A model generated the notes under the pieces. That model was not told the origin of the DNA, did not search any database, and worked only from the letters and a program-made list of their open reading frames with translations. From DSUN01 sp035527715 (lineage in GTDB: Bacteria; Planctomycetota; PUPC01; DSUN01): a stretch of 64,000 nt of DNA. The stretch covers positions 7,081 to 71,080 of the forward strand of contig DATKZY010000064.1 in assembly GCA_035527715.1 (NCBI GenBank), read 5' to 3'. Position numbers and translations under genes: made by a program. Positions within the stretch are counted from its first letter, which is position 1; every line of letters begins with the position of its first letter. Below, one piece after another: positions 22,498 through 30,666 of this stretch.

Positions 22498-22707
22498 ATG
22501 CCATACGGCGCGAGGAACCAGATCGTCGGCACCGTCAAGTCGGTGAAGACGGGCGACGTGATGTCGCTGGTGAAGTTCGACGTCACGGGCCCGTGCGAGA
22601 TGGCCTCGGTGCTGACCACCGAGTCCGTTCAGCACCTGGGGCTGAAGCCCGGCGACCGGGTGAAGCTGGTGGTCAAGGCCGTGCACGTGCTGCCCGTCAA
22701 GGAGTGA
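22498..22707 (+). CDS. Mop (TOBE-type) molybdate/tungstate-binding protein
   Basis: 69 residues, the size of a single molbindin domain. Reads NQIVGTVKSVKTGDVMSLVKF then SVLTTESVQHLGLKPGDRVK and LVVKAVHVLPVKE, the standard Mop fold with the S-V/L-x-L-x-P-G-D-x-V block. Members bind molybdate or tungstate oxyanions in the cytoplasm as oligomers. GAAAGGA lies 9 bases before ATG. No molybdate transporter is adjacent. Its 3' end overlaps the convergent gene at 22697 by 11 bases. Confidence 0.85.
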   Translation: MPYGARNQIVGTVKSVKTGDVMSLVKFDVTGPCEMASVLTTESVQHLGLKPGDRVKLVVKAVHVLPVKE

Positions 22708-24976
22708 CGGCGGGGCCTGCGAGCGCGGACACGACGGCGGCCGGGTCGGTGGTGGGCCGCTGGCAGGCGCCGCCCTGGCACACGTAGGCGGTGGCCTTGC
22801 CGCCGAGGGCCTGCTGGCCTGCGGTCGAGGGCGCCAGGCGGGTGATCGGGGGCGAGTCCTCGCCGGCGGGGCGGAAGAGGACGACTTTGCTCGGGGAGAA
22901 CGTTTCCCTCACAGCCTTGAGCATGGCCCGCGTGTCGTCGGCGCCGGGGCGGCCGGCGATGACCACCTCGCGGGAGGGGCCGACCGCGAAGTCCACGCCG
23001 CACAGGAACTGGGTGAAGGCCGAAGGCATGCGGGCGACGTCGCCGGCGAAGGCTCGGCCGAGCTCTGCCGCACGCTTCTCGAGCTCCGCGTCGCCCGTGA
23101 TGCGCGACAGGCGGAGCAGGTTGAGCATGGCCACCGAGTTGGCCGAGGGCACCGCGCCGTCGTAGGCCTCCTTGCGGCGGAGGAGGAGCTTCTCCCCGTC
23201 GTCGGCGGTGAAGAAGAGGCCGCCCGCCGCGGCGTCCCAGTGGTGCGCGAGGAGCAGCCGGTTGAGCTCGAGCGCAGCCTCGAGGTGTCGGACGTCGAAG
23301 GTGGCCTCGTAGAGGTCGAGCAGCCCCCAGATGAGAAACGCGTAGTCGTCGGCGTGGGCGGGAGCCGTGGAGGCCCCCCCCTCCCTCTCAGGGAGGGGGC
23401 AGGGGGAGGGTTGGGCGCTATCGTGGGGGTTCACCCTCACCCCACCCTCTCCCTGCGAGGGAGAGGGGGTATTGGCGCGCCAGGCGTGGAGGAGCCGGCC
23501 GTCGGGGCGGCGAAGCTCTCGGAGCACGAATGCCGCGGCGCGCTCGGCCGCTGCCGCATACTTCGGCTCGTCGAATGCCTGCGCCGCACGGGCGAAGGCC
23601 GCGATCATCAGGCCATTCCAGTCCGTGAGCACCTTGTCGTCCTTGTGGGGACGGATGCGTCGCTCGCGGGCGGCGAAGAGCTTCCCCCGAATCGCGTCGA
23701 GGCGGGGGCGGAGGCCCGGGGCGACGGGCCCGTCGAGGTGGAGGATGCTCATGCCCGTGCGGACGCCGTGGGCCTGGTCCACGAAGTTGCCCTCGGGCTC
23801 GAGGTGGAAGAGCTTGATGGCGAGGTCGCCGTCCTCAGGGCCGAGCCGCTTCGACACCTCGGGCACCGACCAGAGGTAGAACTTGCCCTCCTCGCCCTCG
23901 GAATCGGCGTCCTCGGCCGAGTAGAAGCCGCCCTCGGGCGCGGTCATGTCGCGCAGGACGTAGCCGAGGATGTCCCGGGTGGTCTCCTGATACTCCTGCT
24001 TGCCCGTGGCCTGGAACGCCTCGGTGCAGGCCAGGGCGAGGAGGGCCTGGTCGTAGAGCATCTTCTCGAAGTGCGGCACGAGCCAGCGGGCGTCGGTCGA
24101 GTACCGGTGGAAGCCGCCGCCGAGGTGGTCCCAGATGCCGCCGAGGCGCATCGCCTGAAGCGTCCGCTCGGCCATTTCGAGTGAGCGCGCCTCGCCGGTG
24201 CGTCGCCAGTGGCGCAGCAGGAACAGCAGGTTGTGCGGTGTGGGGAATTTCGGGGCGTCGGCGAAGCCGCCGTGCTGCTCGTCGAAGCGTGTGGCGAGCT
24301 GTTCGGCAGCCGCCTGGAGCGTCGCCTTGCCTGCCTCGCCCCCCGCCGTGCGCCGCTCGGCCTTCTCGAGCGCCGCCGCGATCTGGTCGGCGGACTTCAC
24401 GACGTGCTCCCGCCGCGTCTGCCACGTCTCGCGGATGCGCGGGACGAGTTCGAGCAGGCCGGCCCGCCCGAAGCGGCCCTCCTTGGGGAAATACGTGCCG
24501 GCGAAGAACGGCCTCTTCTCGGGCGTCATCACGACCGTCAGCGGCCAGCCGCCCCCGCCCGTCAGCGCCTGGCAGGCGGCCATGTACACCCCGTCGACGT
24601 CCGGCCGCTCCTCGCGGTCCACCTTCACGCACACGAAGGCCTCGTTGAGCAGCTTCGCAACCTCGGGGTCCTCGAACGACTCGTGGGCCATGACGTGGCA
24701 CCAGTGACACGTCGAGTAGCCGATCGACAGGAAGATCGGCTTGTCGAGCTTTCGGGCGAGCGCGAAGGCCGCCTCGCCCCAGGGAAACCAGTCCACCGGG
24801 TTCCGCGCGTGCTGGAGGAGATACGGGCTTTTCTCCCCTGCCAGGCGGTTCGTGTGCGATGCGTCTGTATTGGTCATGGCTCGTGGCTCAGCCTTCTGCG
24901 CTGGACAGCCCGGGCCCACGAAGCACAGGAACGCGGTGAGAAGGGCATGCGACACCGTGGGGCGCGGGCGGCTCAT
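22697..24976 (-). CDS. DUF255 thioredoxin-like protein (YyaL/SSP411-like)
   Basis: 759 residues. A hydrophobic start ending VGPGC gives a lipobox (Cys24). From ~46 the DUF255 thioredoxin-like domain begins with SPYLLQHARNPVDWFPWGEA and has the CHWCHVM motif (Cys90, Cys93), then YMAACQALTGGGGWPL. The remaining ~500 residues form an alpha/alpha toroid like those of glycan-processing enzymes. Function of the family is not settled. ATG at 24976 with GGGGAGAAA upstream; promoter at 25006-25034. A repeat-derived insert (23374-23470) adds ~33 residues just before HADDYAFLIWGLLDLYEAT, in a loop of the toroid. Confidence 0.85.
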   Translation of the reverse strand: MSRPRPTVSHALLTAFLCFVGPGCPAQKAEPRAMTNTDASHTNRLAGEKSPYLLQHARNPVDWFPWGEAAFALARKLDKPIFLSIGYSTCHWCHVMAHESFEDPEVAKLLNEAFVCVKVDREERPDVDGVYMAACQALTGGGGWPLTVVMTPEKRPFFAGTYFPKEGRFGRAGLLELVPRIRETWQTRREHVVKSADQIAAALEKAERRTAGGEAGKATLQAAAEQLATRFDEQHGGFADAPKFPTPHNLLFLLRHWRRTGEARSLEMAERTLQAMRLGGIWDHLGGGFHRYSTDARWLVPHFEKMLYDQALLALACTEAFQATGKQEYQETTRDILGYVLRDMTAPEGGFYSAEDADSEGEEGKFYLWSVPEVSKRLGPEDGDLAIKLFHLEPEGNFVDQAHGVRTGMSILHLDGPVAPGLRPRLDAIRGKLFAARERRIRPHKDDKVLTDWNGLMIAAFARAAQAFDEPKYAAAAERAAAFVLRELRRPDGRLLHAWRANTPSPSQGEGGVRVNPHDSAQPSPCPLPEREGGASTAPAHADDYAFLIWGLLDLYEATFDVRHLEAALELNRLLLAHHWDAAAGGLFFTADDGEKLLLRRKEAYDGAVPSANSVAMLNLLRLSRITGDAELEKRAAELGRAFAGDVARMPSAFTQFLCGVDFAVGPSREVVIAGRPGADDTRAMLKAVRETFSPSKVVLFRPAGEDSPPITRLAPSTAGQQALGGKATAYVCQGGACQRPTTDPAAVVSALAGPAVTP
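23374..23470 (-). repeat. CCCTCTCCCT palindromic element inside DUF255 gene
   Basis: C/T-rich and G/A-rich halves with a perfect hairpin CCCTCTCCCT-GCG-AGGGAGAGGG at 23445-23467 and a weaker one at the other end. It is translated as PSPSQGEGGVRV and PSPCPLPEREG. A partial relative is at 33262-33345. Confidence 0.7.
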
Positions 24977-25005
24977 CGGCGTTTCTCCCCTCGTCCCCTA
25001 CGGCG

Positions 25006-25034
25006 CTTGTAGCACACCCGGCGCGCGGAGTCAA
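25006..25034 (-). promoter_or_regulatory. Promoter of the DUF255 gene
   Basis: Minus strand TTGACT (25034-25029), 17-nt spacer, TACAAG (25011-25006). It lies 30 nt before the start codon. Confidence 0.6.
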
Positions 25035-25079
25035 CTCCGCTCCGGAAGCGAACTTGCCGCAGGTCCGGGCGGTTGGTCC

Positions 25080-25107
25080 TTGACACCGGGAATCTTGCGC
25101 CTACAAT
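25080..25107 (+). promoter_or_regulatory. Promoter of the zinc-ribbon/TPR gene
   Basis: TTGACA at 25080-25085, 16-nt spacer, TACAAT at 25102-25107, close to consensus. Predicted leader ~105 nt. Confidence 0.65.
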
Positions 25108-25217
25108 GGAGGGGGATACAGGGGGCGAACCGTCGCGCGGCGCTCTTGGAGTCTGCTCGACCCGGGGGCCTGCCAGGGGGCGGTTCTGGCCGATAGTGCC
25201 GAGAAGGAGTCCTGTGG

Positions 25218-27113
25218 ATGAGCGCTCCTCGTGTGTGTGACCGCTGCGGCGCAGAAGTGGCGACGGCAGCGCGGTTCTGCGGGCAGTGCGGAGCCGCCCT
25301 GGCGCCGGGCAAGCCGCCCGGGCCGCCACGGGGCGCGGCGGCGCCGCCTCCGGCGCCCCAGGGACCCCCGCCGCGCGTGGGGCCGCCAGCCCCGCCGTCG
25401 CCGCCGCCTCGGCGCGCGGCGCCCCCGCCGGAGCCCGAGTGGCCCGCCACCATCGAGCTTCAGGTAGCCCCTGTGCAGCGACCCACGGCGCCCAAGGCCC
25501 CGCCCGAGCCGTCTGGAACGGTCGAGTTGGAGGCGGCCCCCGCGCCGGAGCCTGAGTGGCCGCCTATCCCGCCGGCCGCAGCCGAGCCGTCTGGAACTGT
25601 CGAACTCGAGGCGGCCCCCGCGCCGGAGCCTGAGTGGCCGCCGATCCCGCCCGCCGCAGCCGAGCCGTCTGGAACCGTCGAACTCGAGGCGGCGCCCGCG
25701 CCGGAGCCTGAGTGGCCGCCCATCCCGCCGCCGGAGCCCGAAGCCTCTGGGACCGTCGAGTTGGAGGCGGCGCCCGCGCCGGAGCCCGAAGCGCCTCACG
25801 CCCCGGCGACCCCGCTCCCGCAACGCCCGCTGGCCGCGCCCAAGCCGGCCATGTCGCCGCCTCGCCCTGCCGCGGCACAGGAACCCCAGGCGCCACCCCA
25901 GGAGCCGCCCCCGCACATCGAGCCCACGCCGGCCCCCCCGCGCGAGCCCGAGCGCCCCTACACCCCGTCGCCCTGGCCCCCCGTGGCCGCGGCAGACAAG
26001 CCGCAGGCGCCGCCCCAGGCGCCACCCCCACGCCCCGAGCCCACGCCGGCCCCCCCGCGCGAGCCCGAGCGCCCTTACACCCCGTCGCCCTGGCCCCCCC
26101 TGGCCGCGGCAGGCACACCCCAGGCACCCCCGCAGGAGCCGGCGCGCGCCGACGACCCGTGGGCCCCGGCCCCCGAGCACCAGGAGCTGCTTGCCCCGGC
26201 CCGCGCCGCGGAGCAGGACATGGCGCCCAGTCCCTGGGCAGCGCCGAAGCCCGTCCGCGCCGCTAAGCCCGCGGCCCAGCCCTCCGGCACCGGGATGTGG
26301 ACCCAGGCCCGCAGCGGCGCGAGCACTCAGTGGAAGGTCAGCACCCTGATTGCCCTCATGCTCATGCTCGGCGCGGGCGTCGTCGTCGCCCTCCTCAACC
26401 TCCCGCCCGGCTGGCTGCGCAAACACCTGTCGTCCGAGACCCCGTCGAAGACCACCACCGCCGCCCCGGCCCACCCCTCGAAGGCCGCGACCGCTTCGTC
26501 AGTCGCCCCGACGACCTCCACGCTCCCCGTCCCCGAGCCGCCCAAGGAGCCCAAGACCGTCGAGCCCACCCCCATCCCCGAGCCGCCCAAGGAGCCGAAG
26601 ACGGTCGAGCCTACCCCTGTCCCCGAGCCGCCTAAGGAACCGAAGGTCGTCGAGCCCCCGCCCGTCCCCGAGCCGCCCAAGGAGCCGAAGGTCGTCGAGC
26701 CCATCCCGGCCCCCGAGCCGCCCAAGGAGATCCGTGGCGACGAGCCGCTGGCCGCCATGGACGAGGCGACCGCCGTCGAACACGCGCAGCACGCGATGCG
26801 CAAGGAGAACTGGCCTCGGGCCGTCGCGGCCTACATGCGGGCCATCGAGCTTCATCCCGCCAGCGCGGCCTACTGGAACGGCATGGGCAAGGCCTGCATA
26901 GCCCAGCGCAAGGCCGCCGACGCCTTGGCCGCGTTCCAGCAGGCCGCCGAGCTCGCGCCCGAGGACGGCTGGTCGCACGCCAACGTGGCTGGCGCGCTCG
27001 CGGCCTTGGGGCGTCGCGACGAGGCCCTCGCCGCTGCCCGCAAGGGCCAGCGCCTCGGCTGCCGCGACCACTGGGCCTACAAGGACCTCGGCCTCGACCA
27101 GCCCGAGAAGTGA
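25218..27113 (+). CDS. Zinc-ribbon, Pro-rich, single-TM, TPR protein
   Basis: 631 residues. A zinc ribbon opens the protein: Cys7, Cys10, Cys21, Cys24 in CDRCGAEVATAARFCGQCG. A ~340-residue Pro/Ala/Glu-rich region follows, with tandem 26-residue units (EPSGTVELEAAPAPEPEW then PPIPPAAA), two ~40-residue units and later several EPPKEPK-VEP units. One membrane helix is at ~375-395 (STLIALMLMLGAGVVVALL). The last ~100 residues hold TPR repeats (AVAAYMRAIELHPASAAYW, ALAAFQQAAELAPEDG). The cytoplasmic ribbon and external TPR are inferred. Function unknown. AAGGAG precedes the ATG. Confidence 0.7.
   Translation: MSAPRVCDRCGAEVATAARFCGQCGAALAPGKPPGPPRGAAAPPPAPQGPPPRVGPPAPPSPPPRRAAPPPEPEWPATIELQVAPVQRPTAPKAPPEPSGTVELEAAPAPEPEWPPIPPAAAEPSGTVELEAAPAPEPEWPPIPPAAAEPSGTVELEAAPAPEPEWPPIPPPEPEASGTVELEAAPAPEPEAPHAPATPLPQRPLAAPKPAMSPPRPAAAQEPQAPPQEPPPHIEPTPAPPREPERPYTPSPWPPVAAADKPQAPPQAPPPRPEPTPAPPREPERPYTPSPWPPLAAAGTPQAPPQEPARADDPWAPAPEHQELLAPARAAEQDMAPSPWAAPKPVRAAKPAAQPSGTGMWTQARSGASTQWKVSTLIALMLMLGAGVVVALLNLPPGWLRKHLSSETPSKTTTAAPAHPSKAATASSVAPTTSTLPVPEPPKEPKTVEPTPIPEPPKEPKTVEPTPVPEPPKEPKVVEPPPVPEPPKEPKVVEPIPAPEPPKEIRGDEPLAAMDEATAVEHAQHAMRKENWPRAVAAYMRAIELHPASAAYWNGMGKACIAQRKAADALAAFQQAAELAPEDGWSHANVAGALAALGRRDEALAAARKGQRLGCRDHWAYKDLGLDQPEK
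25506..25739 (+). repeat. 78-bp coding tandem repeat
   Basis: Three near-identical 78-bp units start at 25506, 25584 and 25662, with a shortened, diverged fourth after 25734. Each encodes GTVELEAAPAPEPEWPPIPP. High DNA identity suggests recent expansion. Confidence 0.8.
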
Positions 27114-27128
27114 CCCGCGGCGATCACC

Positions 27129-27157
27129 TTGACTCTCGGACGCCAAGCGAGTATCCT
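27129..27157 (+). promoter_or_regulatory. Promoter of the restriction-modification gene
   Basis: TTGACT at 27129-27134, 17-nt spacer, TATCCT at 27152-27157. It argues for the start at 27212 rather than the GTG at 27110, which lies upstream of the promoter. Confidence 0.6.
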
Positions 27158-27211
27158 CCTTCCTGTGGCACAGGGGGCCTCGCGCACCCTCACCCCGCGG
27201 CGCACCAGCCG

Positions 27212-30200
27212 ATGACCAGGGCAACCATCTTCAAGCACTATGCGCAAGCTCTCGGCGCCGTCGCCGGCACGGGCGACGCGCGCGAGGAGAGTTTCTACGG
27301 CGCGCTCCGCGACCTCCTGAAGCAAGTCGCCGACGCCACCAGCAGGCCCCATGTCCACGTCACCGTCCAGCCCACGCCCACCGACGCCGGCAACCCCGAC
27401 TTCCGCCTCTGGAACGGCGCCGACTCCATCATCGGCTACGTCGAGGCCAAGAGGCCCGCCGAAACCAACCTCTACGGCGTCGAGGCGTCGGAACAACTCC
27501 GCCGCTACCGCGACACGTTTCCCAATCTGCTCCTGACCAACTTCACCGAGTTCCGCCTCTACCGCAACGGCCACCACGTCGAGACCGTTCAGGCCGCCAG
27601 CCCGAACATCCTCAACGACCTCCATGCGGCACCCACCATCGAGCGGCCAACCGAGTTGTGGAGCCTGCTCGACCAGTTCCTCGACTTCCAGCTCCCCCAG
27701 GCGCCCACGGCCGAGGAACTCGCGACTCAGCTTGCCAAGCGCACCCGCTTCCTCCGCCAGGTGCTCGCTCAGCAGATCGTGCAAGATGATCAGGCCGGCG
27801 GCGGGCGCCTCTCGGGCTTCTACGAGGCATTCAGAGAGTTCCTCATCGCCGACCTCACCCACGAGCAGTTCGCAGACCTCTACGCCCAGACGGTCACCTA
27901 CGGCCTCTTCGCCGCCCGCACCCGCTCGGCCGGCGCGTTCACCCGCCGCAGCGCCTTCGACCGCATCCCACACACCATTGGCGTCCTGCGCGACGTCTTC
28001 CGCTTCATCTCCCTTGAGGACCCGCCGCCGCAGATCGAATGGATTGTGGACGATATCGCCGAAGTCCTCGCCCGGGCCGACGCCAGCGGCATCCTCGATC
28101 GCTACTACCACGAACACAAGGGCAGCGATCCCATCGTCCATTTCTACGAAACCTTCCTCGCCCAGTACGACCCTGAGGAGCGGCAGCGCCGCGGCGTCTA
28201 CTACACCCCAGAGCCGGTCGTGTCCTACATCGTCCGGTCGCTGCACTCGCTCCTCAAGAGCGAGTTCGGGATGTTCGACGGATTGGCTGATTCGAGCGTC
28301 ACGTTGCTCGACCCCGCCGCAGGGACCATGACGTTCCTGGCACATGCTGCAAAGCTGGCTACTGACGAGGTCGTGCTCAAGTTCGGCGAAGCCATCCGAC
28401 GAGTTTTCCTCGAAGAGCACGTGCTTGAGCGCTTCTATGCTTTCGAATTGATGATGGCTCCCTACGCCGTCGGACACTTGAAGATGGGTTTCTTCCTCGA
28501 AGAGCTGGGTTACCGATTGGCCGACAACCAGCGGGTGAAGTTCTACCTCACCAATGCCCTCGACATGACGGAGCTTGACCAAAGCCGCCTTCCTGGCCTC
28601 TCATCGCTTTCCCAGGAGGCTCACTTGGCGGGAGAGGTCAAGAAACTAGAGCCCATCCTTGTCATTCTCGGAAACCCGCCGTATTCGTACGATTCCCCCA
28701 ACAGGGGGGATTGGATCCTTGCTCAGATCGAAGAGTACAAGCAGGTCGATGGGAAGCGCCTTGACGAGCACAACCCTCGTGGGCTGCAAGATGACTATGT
28801 GAAGTTCCTTCGCTTCGCCCAGTGGAAAATCGAGCAGGCGGGCCGCGGGATCGTGGGGATGATCACGAACCACTCCTACCTCGACAACCCGACGTTCCGC
28901 GGCATGCGGCAGAGCCTGATGAGCACGTTCGACGACATGTACGTTCTCGATCTCCACGGCAGCACGCTGAAACGCGAACGGTGCCCGGACGGGAGCGCCG
29001 ACCAGAATGTGTTTGAAATCCAGCCTGGAGTGGCCATTGCCTTTTTCGTCAAAAGAGGCAGGCGCAACGCCCAGGACAAGCAAGTGCGCCACGCGGAGCT
29101 ATGGGGCACGCAGAAGAGCAAGTATGAGTGGCTAAAGGAAAACGCGGTGGGGACCACGTCCTGGCAGCGCCTCGAGCCAAGATCGCCCTTGTATCTGTTC
29201 GTGCCCCGAGACGAGGCAGCATCCGCGGTTTACGAGACCTTTGCCGGGGTGACTGATGTCTTTCCTTCATACTGCACGGGCCTGTACACCGGCCGAGACA
29301 ACTTGGCCGTGCATTGGTCCCGAGATGAGCTCTGGCGCACGGTATCCCTATTCTCTCGCGCCGATCCCGAACTCGCGAGGCAAGGATATAGGTTGGGCAA
29401 GGATTCGCGCGACTGGCAGGTCAGGTTGGCCCAGAAAGACCTTCTGGCTTCAGGCCCAAGCCAGGATCATATCGTCGAGTTGCTCTATAGGCCATTTGAT
29501 GTGCGCTACACGTACTACACAGGGCGCTCTCGGGGCTTTCTGTGCATGCCCCGGCCTGAGGTAATGCGGCACATGCTCCAAGACAACTTGGCTCTCATCA
29601 CCTCCCGCATGACAAAGGGGGAGGACTTCCGACATGCTCACGTGTCCAGCACACTCGTCGAGAAGATCTGCATGTCGCCGCGAACTTCGAATAATGGCTT
29701 CGTGTTCCCGCTGTATGTTTCCCCCGAGACCGACCGCAATGATCTCTTCGCGCAACACATGCCTTCTGAGCGCCAGCCGAATCTGCATCCCAAAGTGATG
29801 CTAGCGCTGGCCGCCGCGCATGGGCGCCAGCCGACACCGGAGGGGATTCTCCACTACATCTATGCAGTGCTTCACGCTCCGGCGTATCGTACGAAGTACA
29901 CGCAGTTCCTGCGGCTCGACTTCCCGCGGATCCCATTCACGAAAGATGGCGAACTCTTTGGCAGCTTCGCCAAGCTAGGGGAGCGGCTGACGGAGCTTCA
30001 CCTGCTGCGCTCGCCGGAACTGGAGCCTGCATCGGCCCAGTTCGGCGGCCAGGGCGACGGCAAGGTGGCGAAGGGCAAGAAGGCCGGGCTGCGCTACGAT
30101 CCCGACGACCAGCGGGTCTACATCAACGGGAACGAGCACTTCGCACCCGTGCCGCAGGCGGTGTGGGAGTATCGGGTGGGCGGCTACCAGGTGTGCGAGA

Positions 30201-30364
30201 AGTGGCTGAAGGATCGCCGTGACCGCCACCTGAGCATGGAGGAGATCAAGACCTACTGCCGCATCGTGACGGCGCTGGGTCTGACGATACAGATTCAGCA
30301 GGCTCTCGACAAGCTGTATCCCGCCATCGAGGGGAGCCTGCTCCCCATCGAGCTCGGCTCCTAG
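27212..30364 (+). CDS. Type IIG/ISP-like restriction-modification enzyme
   Basis: 1050 residues, one polypeptide holding nuclease, methylase and specificity parts. An N-terminal PD-(D/E)XK nuclease has P62-D63 then E78-A79-K80 (GYVEAK). A helical connector leads to an N6-adenine methylase core with motif I LLDPAAGT (D367) and motif IV NPPY at 488-491. The C-terminal ~350 residues are a putative DNA-recognition domain with VYINGNEHFAPVP and a YRVGGYQVCEKWLKDR ending, as in ISP-type enzymes. It should methylate and cut unmodified DNA alone; no separate subunit is nearby. Codon use is less G+C-rich from ~28300 onward than before, which suggests a mosaic or acquired gene. Confidence 0.8.
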   Translation: MTRATIFKHYAQALGAVAGTGDAREESFYGALRDLLKQVADATSRPHVHVTVQPTPTDAGNPDFRLWNGADSIIGYVEAKRPAETNLYGVEASEQLRRYRDTFPNLLLTNFTEFRLYRNGHHVETVQAASPNILNDLHAAPTIERPTELWSLLDQFLDFQLPQAPTAEELATQLAKRTRFLRQVLAQQIVQDDQAGGGRLSGFYEAFREFLIADLTHEQFADLYAQTVTYGLFAARTRSAGAFTRRSAFDRIPHTIGVLRDVFRFISLEDPPPQIEWIVDDIAEVLARADASGILDRYYHEHKGSDPIVHFYETFLAQYDPEERQRRGVYYTPEPVVSYIVRSLHSLLKSEFGMFDGLADSSVTLLDPAAGTMTFLAHAAKLATDEVVLKFGEAIRRVFLEEHVLERFYAFELMMAPYAVGHLKMGFFLEELGYRLADNQRVKFYLTNALDMTELDQSRLPGLSSLSQEAHLAGEVKKLEPILVILGNPPYSYDSPNRGDWILAQIEEYKQVDGKRLDEHNPRGLQDDYVKFLRFAQWKIEQAGRGIVGMITNHSYLDNPTFRGMRQSLMSTFDDMYVLDLHGSTLKRERCPDGSADQNVFEIQPGVAIAFFVKRGRRNAQDKQVRHAELWGTQKSKYEWLKENAVGTTSWQRLEPRSPLYLFVPRDEAASAVYETFAGVTDVFPSYCTGLYTGRDNLAVHWSRDELWRTVSLFSRADPELARQGYRLGKDSRDWQVRLAQKDLLASGPSQDHIVELLYRPFDVRYTYYTGRSRGFLCMPRPEVMRHMLQDNLALITSRMTKGEDFRHAHVSSTLVEKICMSPRTSNNGFVFPLYVSPETDRNDLFAQHMPSERQPNLHPKVMLALAAAHGRQPTPEGILHYIYAVLHAPAYRTKYTQFLRLDFPRIPFTKDGELFGSFAKLGERLTELHLLRSPELEPASAQFGGQGDGKVAKGKKAGLRYDPDDQRVYINGNEHFAPVPQAVWEYRVGGYQVCEKWLKDRRDRHLSMEEIKTYCRIVTALGLTIQIQQALDKLYPAIEGSLLPIELGS

Positions 30365-30666
30365 GGACGACGAGCGCGACCGCCGGCTCGGGAGCAGGGC
30401 CGGCAGGCGGGGGCCAAGATGGTCACCCCCTATTGCGCGCAGGTGAGCATCTTGAGCATCTTGCGCCAGAAGTGGTGTGTCAGCAAGAGCTTGTGGCAGG
30501 CCCCAAGATGCTCAGCCCAAAGCACGTGACCATCTTGAGTCGCGCCCCACACATGGGGCCTGTCCCACCGGCAAACCCGGCCCTCGCCCTTCCCACCCTT
30601 CCCTTTGCGCGGCGGTCGCGCTAGAATAGCGAGTCGGGAGGCAATTCCTGCGAGGGACCCGGCGAG
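30365..30666. other. Intergenic region with palindromes
   Basis: About 300 bases between the restriction-modification and glycyl-radical enzyme genes. It contains the CTCACC-core palindrome (30415-30454) followed by further GAGCATCTTG / AAGATGCTCA pieces up to ~30540. A TAGAAT at 30622-30627 may be a -10 box for the downstream gene, with only a weak -35. Confidence 0.5.
30415..30454 (+). repeat. CTCACC-core palindrome, copy 2
   Basis: Arms CAAGATGGTCACC and GGTGAGCATCTTG (one mismatch) around CCCTATTGCGCGCA. The right arm continues with a second GAGCATCTTG, just as copy 5 at 61164 has a doubled GATCATCTTG. Confidence 0.7.
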
